From positions 682,001 through 746,000 of the forward strand of contig JADJQY010000002.1 of assembly GCA_016712505.1 (NCBI GenBank): a DNA stretch of 64,000 nt. Direction: 5' to 3'. The stretch's first letter is position 1. Every line of letters starts with the position of its first letter. Shown in pieces: positions 1 through 8,334 of the stretch. A model generated the notes under the pieces. That model searched no databases. It had not been told where the DNA came from and saw nothing but the letters and a program-made list of their open reading frames with translations. The stretch comes from Candidatus Eiseniibacteriota bacterium (lineage in GTDB: Bacteria > Eisenbacteria > RBG-16-71-46 > CAIMUX01). A program made the position numbers and the translations under genes.

Positions 1-1610
1 TACCCCTCGAGCCCCAGGCCCCGAATCACCTCGGCCAACACCGGACTCCAGCCACGCTCCGGGTCGGCGCGGTTTGCCCGCTGCGCGCGGATGTGCCCGG
101 CCAGCTCCCGGAACCAGCGAAAGCGCCCCTCGATCGAGAGCCGCCGACGCACCTGGGGCTCCAGTCGACGCCGTCCGATCGCCTCCAGCAACGGGGCGAA
201 GCCGCGGGCGCAGAGATCGCGGAAGATCGGGAGGTCGGGATCGGCGTAGTCGAAGTCGTAGCCGAACTCGTAGTCGCTGCGCGTGAGGAGGCCGGCCGCC
301 CGCACCACCCGCGCAATCGGGGTGTAGGGGGAGTAGAGGTAGAGCTTCGCGTCGAGGTTCACCGCCCGCTTCAGAAATGGGGCATCGGCCTCGATCGCCT
401 CCAGGTTCGTCTCCAGCTCTTCCAACGTGGTCCAGGGATCGAACAGGATCAACCCATGGCCGTGCACCGTGCGGATGCGGCCGTCGGCCGCGCGGTCGAG
501 TCGACGGAGGAAGCGGGCGATCCGCCGGTTCTCGTGACTCGTCACCCCCTTGTGAAAGAGGGCGAGGGTGCGATCGACGAAACTCTCGAAACCGACCTGG
601 GTGATCGACACCCGCACTCCCGCCGCCGCGGTACAGCGCAGCACCTCCTCGACCCGCGTTTCCTGTGCCTTGAGCACGCTGACCATGGTGCGCAGCCGGA
701 TTTCCTCCGGCTTCCAGCCGCGGCGACGCATGGCGTCGAGCAACGGTTCGACGAAGCGGAACGGGTTCTCGCTCTGGATCGCGAAGGAGCGGACGCCGAG
801 CGGCCAGAGGTACGAGACCTGCTCCATCAGCGTCTCGACCGCGCTGGCCGTGGGCGTGGGATCGAACGGCTGGTAGCGGAAGACACAGAAGGTGCACGCG
901 GCGACGTCGTCGAGATAGATCTCCCGCACTCGCTGCCAGGCGCGATCATCGTAGGCGGCTGGTCGCAGGGTCACCCCGTCATCGGCGCATTGCGGCGGGA
1001 GTGGAGCGCGTGACTGGTAGGGGCATCCGAACTCGGGCAGGATGCTGACCCCTAATCGATCGGCCATCGGATGACGGCCGGAGGGGCCGCGGTACTCCCA
1101 TTCGAGCGGGGGGGCGTAGGGGAGGATCTCTCGTTCCAGCGACCAGGCGTGGGTCGTTCCCGAGGCTTCGATGCGGGAGGAGAGGCTGCTCGGCGCCCGT
1201 CGAAAGAGGAGGTTCGGCACCGACTCGAGGTTCGGGTTCGAGCCGCCCGCGGCATCGAGTGCCTCGGCCAGGGCGGCCATCGCCGCGCGGGCCGGTCCGA
1301 GGATCGCGAATTCGAGTGGCGCCTGCTCGAAGAGGGGAAGGGCGTTCAGTCCGCCGACCACCACCGGGGTGGCGCCCAGCCGCTCCTTCCAGCGCCGCAC
1401 CACATCGAGGGGAAAGATCGAGTCGATGGCGCAGAGCTCGATCTCGGCCGCGCGCAGCTCGCTCGCCAGTTCCTCCAATCGCGTTACGTGAACGAAGAAC
1501 CGCCTGACCTGGTGTCCGCGCGCCTCCAGTTCCTGCACGATCAGCGACGGGCCGATGTGGGGCGGCGTGTGCAGATGCGAGAGTTCGCACTGGAGGACCG
1601 CGATCCGCAT
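1..1610 (-). CDS. B12-binding-like radical SAM protein, 3' end outside window
   Basis: The reading frame is open from an ATG at 1610 to the left edge (about 536 residues seen). The N-terminal 130 residues look like a cobalamin-binding-type Rossmann fold (start MRIAVLQCE; VVVGGLNALP), without an obvious DxHxxG ligand motif. A radical SAM-like core follows, but the cysteines are spread: GCPY, then C after 11 residues, then 30 residues, then CTFC. Standard family members have CxxxCxxC. Downstream segments such as VSITQVGFESF and HGHGLILFDPW fit the TIM-barrel half. The start lies 1 base after the stop of the subtilisin-like gene, so it is the last visible gene of the QHNDH-like operon. A role as an extra modifying enzyme for that complex is inferred from position only. 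Confidence 0.72.
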   Translation of the reverse strand, partial: MRIAVLQCELSHLHTPPHIGPSLIVQELEARGHQVRRFFVHVTRLEELASELRAAEIELCAIDSIFPLDVVRRWKERLGATPVVVGGLNALPLFEQAPLEFAILGPARAAMAALAEALDAAGGSNPNLESVPNLLFRRAPSSLSSRIEASGTTHAWSLEREILPYAPPLEWEYRGPSGRHPMADRLGVSILPEFGCPYQSRAPLPPQCADDGVTLRPAAYDDRAWQRVREIYLDDVAACTFCVFRYQPFDPTPTASAVETLMEQVSYLWPLGVRSFAIQSENPFRFVEPLLDAMRRRGWKPEEIRLRTMVSVLKAQETRVEEVLRCTAAAGVRVSITQVGFESFVDRTLALFHKGVTSHENRRIARFLRRLDRAADGRIRTVHGHGLILFDPWTTLEELETNLEAIEADAPFLKRAVNLDAKLYLYSPYTPIARVVRAAGLLTRSDYEFGYDFDYADPDLPIFRDLCARGFAPLLEAIGRRRLEPQVRRRLSIEGRFRWFRELAGHIRAQRANRADPERGWSPVLAEVIRGLGLEG

Positions 1611-1611
1611 C

Positions 1612-2379
1612 CTATGCTCCCTCCTCTGCATCGTCGCCGCGACCGGTGGCCGGGTCCTGCGCCCGCGCCGCTCGCCAGGTGTCGAGATCGGGGAAGCGGA
1701 CCAGAGCGCTCAGACGCGGATCGAGCGCGGTGGTGCCTTCGACGCGATCCCGGGCGAGAATGCCGGAGAGCGCGGCCGCGGCGAAGCTCGAGCCGGCCAG
1801 GTTGCGCTCGCGAGGGAGGCCGGGCATCGGCCGCGGATACGGTGCGGCGAGAAAGAGCGGCTTCGGTCGCGGGAACGGGGCACCCTCGATCACGCCGTGT
1901 ACGCCGCTCGCCAGGGAACGGTCCGGGGCGACGGCGAGGGTGCGAGGATGCGAAGCCGGCCAACCGTCGAGCCGCGGCCCGGCCGCGCAGACCACCCAGG
2001 CTCCGCCGTCGAGTAACCGTTCGAGTGCCTCGCGGGCCTCGGCCGGTGCGGCATCGCCGCTGGCGCCGAGGCTCAGATTGACCACCTGGCAGCCGCGATC
2101 GCGCGCGAAGTCGAGCGCGGGGGCGAGACGAGCGAACTCGACCCGCAGCACCGCATCGAAGATCCGGACGGCCACGATCTCCGCCGCCGGCGCGAGCCAC
2201 CGAACCAATCCGGCGCAGGCGGTCCCGTGAACGATCTCGTCCCGTGCGGCCGCGATGCCCTCCTCGATCGAGGGGGTTCCATCCGGGGCGGAGCGAACAC
2301 GCGCGCCGGCGAACAAGGGGCCGACGTGTGGGTGGCCCGCGTTGACCCCGCTGTCGACGATCGCCACGCGCGGGTTCAT
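1612..2379 (-). CDS. Subtilisin-like serine protease, QhpE-like
   Basis: A 255-residue S8-family protease without signal peptide. The catalytic triad is visible: Asp in AIVDSGVN (about residue 9), His in VHGTACAGL (about 51) and Ser in AGSSFAAAALSG (about 208). The oxyanion-region segment VVNLSLGASG is also present. The ATG at 2379 is chosen because it overlaps the stop of the ABC exporter gene (ATGA); a longer upstream extension is possible but would run into that gene. In characterised QHNDH operons the cytoplasmic subtilisin-like QhpE removes the leader of the crosslinked gamma subunit. The size, missing signal peptide and neighbours here fit that role. Confidence 0.82.
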   Translation of the reverse strand: MNPRVAIVDSGVNAGHPHVGPLFAGARVRSAPDGTPSIEEGIAAARDEIVHGTACAGLVRWLAPAAEIVAVRIFDAVLRVEFARLAPALDFARDRGCQVVNLSLGASGDAAPAEAREALERLLDGGAWVVCAAGPRLDGWPASHPRTLAVAPDRSLASGVHGVIEGAPFPRPKPLFLAAPYPRPMPGLPRERNLAGSSFAAAALSGILARDRVEGTTALDPRLSALVRFPDLDTWRAARAQDPATGRGDDAEEGA

Positions 2380-4118
2380 CGCTCGCTCCGATCGGGGGCA
2401 GCGCCGGCGGCGCGACGCGCCGACCACTCGCTGCCGCTCCCTGCCCACACGATCCGCCCGGCCTCCAGTTCGAGTACGCGATCGAACGCCTGGAGTCGAT
2501 CGACCCGATGGGTCACGGCGAGAAGGGTTGCGCCCCCGTGGTGGAGCACCGCGCGCAGTGCGGTTTCGGCCTCGAGGTCGAGCTGGCTCGTCGCCTCATC
2601 GAGGATCAGGAGCGGTGCCCGGCGGAGCAAGGCCCGCGCGATCGAGACGCGCTGCCGCTGTCCGCCGGAGAGGGCGGTGCCCCGCTCTCCGACCATCGTT
2701 TCGAGTCCCAGGGGCCAGGCGCGCGCGAACGCGGTCACTCCCGCCGCCTCGGCGGCAGACTCCACCTCGGCCGCGCTGGCGCCGCTGCGCCCGCAGGCCA
2801 GGTTCTCGCGCAGGGTGGCGTGGAAGAGAAACGTGTCCTGCGAGACGACCGCGATCTGCTCGCGGAGCGATCCGATCCGCACCTGGGCGAGCGAAACGCC
2901 GTCGACCCGAACGGCACCCGACTCCGGGGTCTGAAATCCGAAGAGCAGATCGAGGATCGTGCTCTTCCCGGCGCCGCTCGCCCCGACCAACGCCACCCGC
3001 TCTCCCGGTTCTACCGCGAAGGAGAGACCGTCCAGCACTGGCACGCCCGCGCGATAGGAGAAGCTCACCCGCTCGAAAGCGATCGCCCCGCGCAAGGGGG
3101 GAAGCGGTGGACGTTCGCCTCCGCGCTGCGGCTCCGCCTCCTCGTCGAGCAACTCGCCCACCCGGTCGAGGGCGGCCTTCACCCGCTGCCACCGGAGCCA
3201 CATGCCGAACAGTCCCTGGACCGGACCATAGAGCCGCACCTGGTAGATCCCGAAGGCGACCAGCGCGCCGAGGGTCATGCGCTCGTCGATCACCGCACGC
3301 GCGCCGAGGTAGAACGTGACCACCGTGCCGAGCGCGATCAGCGTGCCCGGCACCGCGGAGGCGATCGTGGTCAGCACCTGGTAGCGGAGCACGCGGCTGA
3401 TGATCTCGCGGTTCTTGCCCAGGAAACGACCCGCCTCGCGACGCTCCAGCCGATAGGCCCGGATGAAGCGCACGCCGAGGAACCCTTCTTGCAGTTGCGA
3501 GGCGAGCTCGGCGTTCCGGTCGCGGATCGAGCGTGCGTCCTCCTGGAGGCGCCTTTGGAAGCGCCGCATCAGCAGCCCGGCGGCCGGGGCGAAGAGCAGC
3601 GAGATGACGAAGAGGAGCGGGCTGTAGTAGATCAAGAGGCCGATCACGCCGCACAGGGTCAAGACCGATCCGGCGACCGCGATCGGTACCTCGGTCAGGA
3701 ACGCCTGGATCTCGCCCAGATCGGAGCCCATGCGTGCCTGGAGATCGCCGACCCGCGCGCGGACATAGAACGAAAGCGGCAAGCGCTGGAGATGGCGGTA
3801 GAGACGGAAGCGCATCTCCACCGCCACCCGGGTCGCGAGCCAGGTGTGGAGGTATCCGGAAAAACCGGAGAGAACCACTCCGACCGATGAGGAAACGAAG
3901 AGGGCCACGGTGAGCGGCAGGAGCCAGCGCACTTCACGCGCGATCAAAATCCGGTCGATCGCGAGCTGCATGACGAACGGACTGGCGAGTCCGAGCAGGA
4001 TCCCCGAGGCCTGGAGGGCGAGGATCGCCGCCATCCGGAACCGGTGACGCGCGAGGATCGGCCAGTAGCGGGAGAGCCGCTCGCGCGCGCGATCACGATC
4101 CGGGGAAGGGTTCGACAT
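2376..4118 (-). CDS. ABC exporter (TM + ATPase), QhpF-like
   Basis: A 580-residue fused half-transporter. Residues about 20-300 carry six membrane segments of the type-1 exporter fold. The nucleotide-binding domain has Walker A GASGAGKST, a Q-loop (VVSQDTF), signature LSGGQRQR, Walker B LLILDEATS and the switch His in AVTHRVDR, so it should be active. It sits between the propeller genes and the subtilisin-like gene on the same strand, overlapping the latter by 4 bases. In QHNDH systems the ABC protein QhpF exports the modified gamma subunit to the periplasm, and this gene most likely does the same. A general lipid or drug exporter would look identical by sequence alone; the context decides the call. 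Confidence 0.85.
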   Translation of the reverse strand: MSNPSPDRDRARERLSRYWPILARHRFRMAAILALQASGILLGLASPFVMQLAIDRILIAREVRWLLPLTVALFVSSSVGVVLSGFSGYLHTWLATRVAVEMRFRLYRHLQRLPLSFYVRARVGDLQARMGSDLGEIQAFLTEVPIAVAGSVLTLCGVIGLLIYYSPLLFVISLLFAPAAGLLMRRFQRRLQEDARSIRDRNAELASQLQEGFLGVRFIRAYRLERREAGRFLGKNREIISRVLRYQVLTTIASAVPGTLIALGTVVTFYLGARAVIDERMTLGALVAFGIYQVRLYGPVQGLFGMWLRWQRVKAALDRVGELLDEEAEPQRGGERPPLPPLRGAIAFERVSFSYRAGVPVLDGLSFAVEPGERVALVGASGAGKSTILDLLFGFQTPESGAVRVDGVSLAQVRIGSLREQIAVVSQDTFLFHATLRENLACGRSGASAAEVESAAEAAGVTAFARAWPLGLETMVGERGTALSGGQRQRVSIARALLRRAPLLILDEATSQLDLEAETALRAVLHHGGATLLAVTHRVDRLQAFDRVLELEAGRIVWAGSGSEWSARRAAGAAPDRSER

Positions 4119-4156
4119 GCGGGGAATCTAGCAGCTTCGTCGCCGTCCCTGGGGGA

Positions 4157-5239
4157 TCACTCGATGAAGGCAAGCTGGGTGAAGGAGCCGCGCAGACGCT
4201 GACTGGCCTGCCTCCGACTCAGATCGGGCGCCCAGACCTCGATACGGGTGGCCTCGCGACTCTCCGCGATCAACAGGGCCAGGGCGGTGCCGTCGGCGGA
4301 GAACCCGAGCGCGACGACCGTGCCGTCCACCGAGTGCTCGACCTCGCGGTAGCGAGGTGGCGCGACCTCGATCGCACTCTCGCGCACCAGACCGAAGAGC
4401 TGCCGCCCGGCGTTCAGCCAGAGCCGGGTTCCGTCGGCGGTGATCGCTCCGTTCCGCGCCAGGAACGCCGCGCTCCAGACGTGAAGTTCACCTGGGGGTT
4501 CGGCCCCGAGCGCGATCAGCCGTGGCGTGACCTCTCGTCCCTGGGCCAGGACCATTGTGCCGCCGTCGGGCGAGGGGAAGAGCAACCGATCGAGCCAGAA
4601 GGCATCGTCCTTTGGCTCGCTGCCCGAGCGGGCTGCGGCCTCCGCCCGAGGGCGCACGGTGGTGGCATCCAGGCGCAGAGGGGGCGCGACGGTCCATGCC
4701 CCATCCCTCGCGACCAGCGACTCGATGGTGCGCCCGGAGAGATGAGAGACCCAGACGCGGGCGGCGCGCGCATCGTGATGGAAGTCGTAGGCGGCGGGGG
4801 AGAGGAGACCCAGGGTGTCGAGCTCGCCGCCATCCAGTTTCAGCCGGAGCACGGCGTGCGGGTCGACCGCTTCCCCCTGCACTTCGCGCGGGTGTTCGAG
4901 CGCGAGGAGGTGTCCGTCGGTCAGCATCTCGACGGCGTCGATCTCGCGGCCGGCGACCAGCGGCCGGAGGAGAGGCGCCTGATTCGCGGCGGATGGAATC
5001 GATACCACGGTGAGGCCGCGCCCGTGGGCGGCCACCAACAGGTTTGGTCCGACCGGCAGCAGTTCGTTGCAGTCGGCGCCGAGCGACTGCCGCGGCGAGG
5101 GGCTCACCGTGCCGTCGATTTCCACCCGCAGGGCGGCCACTTCGGACCCGGCCACCACCAGGCGCCGCTCCGAAAATGACTGCGCCATCGCGGGGGCGAT
5201 GGCGCAGCAGAGAAGAGCGACGGTCAGGGTCGCACGCAC
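4157..5239 (-). CDS. Secreted beta-propeller-like protein of the QHNDH-like cluster
   Basis: A 360-residue protein from a GTG start with a clear signal peptide (LTVALLCCAIAPAMAQ). The remainder consists of repeats ending in phrases such as LLAAHGRGLTVVSI, LFPSPDGGTMVLAQG and ALGFSADGTALALL, typical of WD40/YVTN-like blades. There is no haem CxxCH motif, so it is not the dihaem alpha subunit. It lies 20 bases after the QhpB-like gene in the same direction, so it is probably co-expressed. The usual six or seven qhp genes do not include a second propeller. It may be a diverged duplicate of QhpB or a lineage-specific subunit. The exact function is unknown. Confidence 0.7.
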   Translation of the reverse strand: MRATLTVALLCCAIAPAMAQSFSERRLVVAGSEVAALRVEIDGTVSPSPRQSLGADCNELLPVGPNLLVAAHGRGLTVVSIPSAANQAPLLRPLVAGREIDAVEMLTDGHLLALEHPREVQGEAVDPHAVLRLKLDGGELDTLGLLSPAAYDFHHDARAARVWVSHLSGRTIESLVARDGAWTVAPPLRLDATTVRPRAEAAARSGSEPKDDAFWLDRLLFPSPDGGTMVLAQGREVTPRLIALGAEPPGELHVWSAAFLARNGAITADGTRLWLNAGRQLFGLVRESAIEVAPPRYREVEHSVDGTVVALGFSADGTALALLIAESREATRIEVWAPDLSRRQASQRLRGSFTQLAFIE

Positions 5240-5259
5240 CCCATCCCCCCAAGGTTGGA

Positions 5260-6285
5260 TCAGCGATCCACCGCCACGATGGCGTAGGGGGAGATTTCGC
5301 TCAGCTCGACCATCGCTTCGACCTTGAGGTCGACCGGATTGAGCCGGGCAACTCCGCCTCCCTTGCCGTAGATCGGCGCGGTGGCGTAGACCGAGCGGCC
5401 GTCGGGGCTGGTTGCGACCTGCTGGAAGGCGCCGTCGAGACTGACCGCGGCAGCAGTCTTCCCGGTCGAGGCGTCGAGGGCGTACATCGCCTGGAGAGCG
5501 CAGAGGTAGACCCGCTCACCGCTCGGGGAGAGGGCCACGCCGCGCACCGGCGTGCCCGGCTTCGGCAGCGGCCAGGAGTTCACCGCACCCCCCTTCACGT
5601 CGTAGACCCAGATCTGTCCCGGATCGCCCAACTGGGGAAGGAGCAGACGCTGATGGAGCGGATCGGAAACGAGCCGCAGGTACATGCCGTTCAGCTTGTC
5701 GCCGCCCGGACCGAGTTCCACCCGCGCGACCGGCGCGTTCTCCCCGCGTCGCATCTCGCGCAGCGTGCCGGCGTCCTTTTCCAGGGTGAAGAGCCGACCG
5801 TCGTCGGTCGCCGTGCCGAGGTCGAAGACCCGCTCGTCGTAGCGGGTGAACTCCGTCGTGGCCAGGCTCGCGGTGTCGAGTGCCAGCGTGCGGTACCCCT
5901 CCGGACTCCGCGGGGCGGTGGCAGGGTCTCCCTCGGAGGCCGTCACCTGGTAGTCGAGAACGTAGAGCGTCCGGCCATCCGGCGAGAGACTCAGGCTCTG
6001 CACCGGACGGTCGGTGAGCAGACCGGAGAGGCTCCAGTCCGCCGTCTCGATCACGCGTACCCCCTGGCTGGTCGAGAGGAAGACGCGGGCGCCGTCGGGT
6101 GTCGCGGCGAACTCCTTGACGAAGGCGCCGACCGGAATCGTCTTCACCGTGGCCAGGGTCTCGCCGTCGAGCACCATCACCTGGTTACTGGCGGTCAGTA
6201 CCTTCGTGGCGTCGGCGAAGCCGACCAGGGCACAGCTGGCGGCGAGTGCCACGGCGAGTGAGGAGAGAAACGGCACGGTGCGCAT
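5260..6285 (-). CDS. QHNDH beta-subunit-like YVTN beta-propeller (QhpB-like)
   Basis: A 341-residue exported protein. A signal peptide (VALAASCALVGFADA) is followed by propeller blades: VLTASNQVMVLDGETL, KEFAATPDGARVFLST, SLSLSPDGRTLYVLD and VALSPSGERVYLCA. In QHNDH the beta subunit is a seven-bladed propeller that holds the small quinone-bearing gamma subunit against the dihaem alpha subunit in the periplasm. Placement directly after the gamma-subunit gene and the close match in size and repeat type support the same role. The ATG at 6285 is preceded by AAGGA. The assignment rests on the architecture and the neighbour genes together; propellers of this kind are otherwise common. Confidence 0.75.
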   Translation of the reverse strand: MRTVPFLSSLAVALAASCALVGFADATKVLTASNQVMVLDGETLATVKTIPVGAFVKEFAATPDGARVFLSTSQGVRVIETADWSLSGLLTDRPVQSLSLSPDGRTLYVLDYQVTASEGDPATAPRSPEGYRTLALDTASLATTEFTRYDERVFDLGTATDDGRLFTLEKDAGTLREMRRGENAPVARVELGPGGDKLNGMYLRLVSDPLHQRLLLPQLGDPGQIWVYDVKGGAVNSWPLPKPGTPVRGVALSPSGERVYLCALQAMYALDASTGKTAAAVSLDGAFQQVATSPDGRSVYATAPIYGKGGGVARLNPVDLKVEAMVELSEISPYAIVAVDR

Positions 6286-6398
6286 GGGAGATCCTTTCTC
6301 TACGACCGACGGCGGTCAACCCTTCCGGTTCGAGGTCCGAGATCGCCCCGAGCAGGCAGCGGGGACAGTCTTCGGGCCGATGCTCTGCTGCGCGTCGA

Positions 6399-6686
6399 TC
6401 ACACGTCGGGAACGGTGCAGAGCTGTGCCCAGTCGTTCTGGAGCTGACTGCAGGCGTCGAACCAGGTCGGATACTGATTCTCGTCCGGTACCTGGTTGCC
6501 CCAGAAGCACCCGGCCGAGTAACAGAGATGGAGGTCGCTCATCCAGGGGCACGGGTCGGGCGCACCGCCCGGGCCGACCTCCCAACCCGGTGCGTACGAG
6601 ACGCAGCAGTTGGAGCAGGCGTACCCCTCGAGCTCCGGTTTGGGCGGCGTCTCCACGTCGTGGGCCCGCTTGTTGACTGGTTTCAT
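6399..6686 (-). CDS. QHNDH gamma-subunit precursor (QhpC-like), CTQ-bearing
   Basis: A 95-residue Cys-rich protein. The segments APGWEV, MSDLHLC, CFWGNQVPD and NDWAQL align with the known gamma subunit of amine dehydrogenase, including its PGWEV and CWWPAQV blocks. By that alignment Cys27-Glu36, Cys46-Asp51 and Cys60-Asp68 would form the thioether bonds, and Cys55-Trp62 the cysteine tryptophylquinone. Spacing differs by one residue at two places. Residues 1 to about 23 form a hydrophilic leader with no signal peptide, matching the leader removed by QhpE. Extra cysteines (24, 28, 79, 90) are present. AGGAGGG lies just before the ATG. It sits between the QhpD-like and QhpB-like genes. Confidence 0.88.
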   Translation of the reverse strand: MKPVNKRAHDVETPPKPELEGYACSNCCVSYAPGWEVGPGGAPDPCPWMSDLHLCYSAGCFWGNQVPDENQYPTWFDACSQLQNDWAQLCTVPDV

Positions 6687-6711
6687 GCGCCCTCCTGTTT
6701 CGGTCGCCGGA

Positions 6712-8172
6712 TCAGACCGGCGCCTGTTCGTACCGCTCCAGTGTTTTCGAGGCCCGCACGATGCGGGGCAACAACTCCGCGTGGTGCAGGTTCAAATGGG
6801 CATACGATTCGATTCCGCACCGGTACCAGCGGCGGATCGAGTCACAGTGCTCGAACGGCACCGAGCTGCTGGCGCCGGTCTCGGTCTTGGCCACCGCGTA
6901 GCACCCGCCGCCGCAGAGACCCTGCGCCCAGCAGCTCGCGCAGGGGGTTTTCTGGTCGACGTGCAGCCGATCGAGATGCTCCGCCTGAGCCTCACGATCG
7001 ACACCGGCGGCCACCGACCCCATGGAAAACTCGGTGTCGTTGATCAATCGGTGGCAGGCGTAGAGTTCCCCCTCGGAATTGCCGGCCAGCAAACTCATGC
7101 CGGCGCCGCAGGGATGCTCATGCCGCTCCGCCTCGTGGATCTGCCGGATCAACTGCAACAGGTTGCTGAAGCCGAGCAGCCGGCCCTTGGGGATGGTCTC
7201 CAGGGTCCGACGCGAGAGTCCTTCCAGCTCGTCGACGAAACGATCGCGATCGGCCCGCGAGAGCGCGAAGCGCGGATCGGCGGTCGAGACCGGGGAGAAT
7301 CCGACCTCGTAGAAGCCCATCGCGTCGAGCGCGCCGAAAGTGTCGGCCAGATCGAGATTCTGGTTGGTGACCGTGACCCGCGCGGGGGTGGGGCGTCGCT
7401 TGAGCAGGGGAGTGATCCGGTCGGCGAGCAGGGTGAAGCTGCCGCCCCCGCCGGCCAGCGGCCGCAGCCGATCATTCACCTTGGGACTCCCGTCGACCGA
7501 GATCGTGACCTCGATCTCCTCATCGACGAAGAAATCGATCATCTCCTGGGTCATGACCGTGCCGTTGGTGGTCAGCCCGAACTGGATGTGCGTACCCGCC
7601 GCCGCTTGCCGGGATCGTCCGTAGCGGACCGCCTCACGGATCACCGGGAAGTTGAGCAGCGGCTCGCCGCCGAAGAAGGTGTAGACCACCTGCGGGGAAC
7701 CGCCCGCGTTCTCGAGCAGGAAATCGACATACTTCCGCGCGGTTTCGAGCTGCATCATGTCCGGCTCGCGCCGGTAGTGGCCGAAGTCGGCGTAGCAGTA
7801 GCCGCAACGGAGATTGCAGGCCTGGGAAACCGAGGTGATGAGGTGTTTGACCGGGATCGGTTGCGGCTTCACCTTGGGGCGGCTGATCTGCACCAGTTGC
7901 GGACCGGCCAGGATGCCGTAGGTGAAGAACCCCTCGATCGCCTCCCGTGCTGCCTTCGGATCGAAGTACTCCGCCGCGAAACGCTGGAGGAGCGACTCCT
8001 CGACCGGCTCATCCCGTCCGGCGGGGCCGTCTCGATCGAGCAGGTCGGCGAGGGCCAGAGCGGCGGGATCGGCCTCGACCAGCGCGCCGCTTCGAGGAAT
8101 GAAAAAGAACGCGCGACCGGCGACCGAGAATCGCTCCGGGCTGGAGATCGAGAACGTTCTGGTGGTGGCCAA
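6712..8172 (-). CDS. SPASM radical SAM thioether-forming enzyme, QhpD-like
   Basis: A 486-residue radical SAM protein. The [4Fe-4S] motif CNLRCGYC is at residues 119-126 inside SVSQACNLRC, followed by YTFFGGEPLLN and TISVDGSPKVND, both typical of the peptide-modifying radical SAM family. The C-terminal third is a SPASM domain with HPCGAGMS, YACHRL, CASCWAQGLCGGGC and FEHC for two auxiliary clusters. QhpD makes Cys-to-Asp/Glu thioether bonds in the QHNDH gamma subunit in the cytoplasm, and here the substrate gene follows 25 bases downstream. The start is a TTG at 8172 with AGGAAGGAG about 7 bases upstream; no better in-frame ATG is near. It is the first gene of the operon. Confidence 0.9.
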   Translation of the reverse strand: MATTRTFSISSPERFSVAGRAFFFIPRSGALVEADPAALALADLLDRDGPAGRDEPVEESLLQRFAAEYFDPKAAREAIEGFFTYGILAGPQLVQISRPKVKPQPIPVKHLITSVSQACNLRCGYCYADFGHYRREPDMMQLETARKYVDFLLENAGGSPQVVYTFFGGEPLLNFPVIREAVRYGRSRQAAAGTHIQFGLTTNGTVMTQEMIDFFVDEEIEVTISVDGSPKVNDRLRPLAGGGGSFTLLADRITPLLKRRPTPARVTVTNQNLDLADTFGALDAMGFYEVGFSPVSTADPRFALSRADRDRFVDELEGLSRRTLETIPKGRLLGFSNLLQLIRQIHEAERHEHPCGAGMSLLAGNSEGELYACHRLINDTEFSMGSVAAGVDREAQAEHLDRLHVDQKTPCASCWAQGLCGGGCYAVAKTETGASSSVPFEHCDSIRRWYRCGIESYAHLNLHHAELLPRIVRASKTLERYEQAPV

Positions 8173-8235
8173 ATCCGGCTCCTTCCTCGGTCGCGGGACA
8201 GTGCACCGGAGAGCTTACCAGCCTGATCGTTGCGC

Positions 8236-8265
8236 TGTCAAAAGCCCCCGGGCCGCTGCTATACT
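8236..8265 (+). promoter_or_regulatory. Possible sigma-70-type promoter for the PD40 gene
   Basis: TGTCAA (8236-8241) and TATACT (8260-8265), preceded by TGC, are separated by 18 bases, and the ATG of the next gene is about 70 bases downstream. This lies in the divergent region between the QhpD-like gene and 8335. The -35 is weak and the -10 is good. Confidence 0.45.
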
Positions 8266-8334
8266 TCTCGGGCAGCGCGTCTGACGCGACGAATGCGCAC
8301 CAGCCCCATTCTGACCCGCGAGGAGGACACTCGC

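Noticed and set aside
93..1013. Long plus-strand reading frame opposite the first gene
   Set aside because: It is the mirror of the minus-strand radical SAM gene; high GC makes antisense frames long. Its protein is compositionally biased and has no domain.
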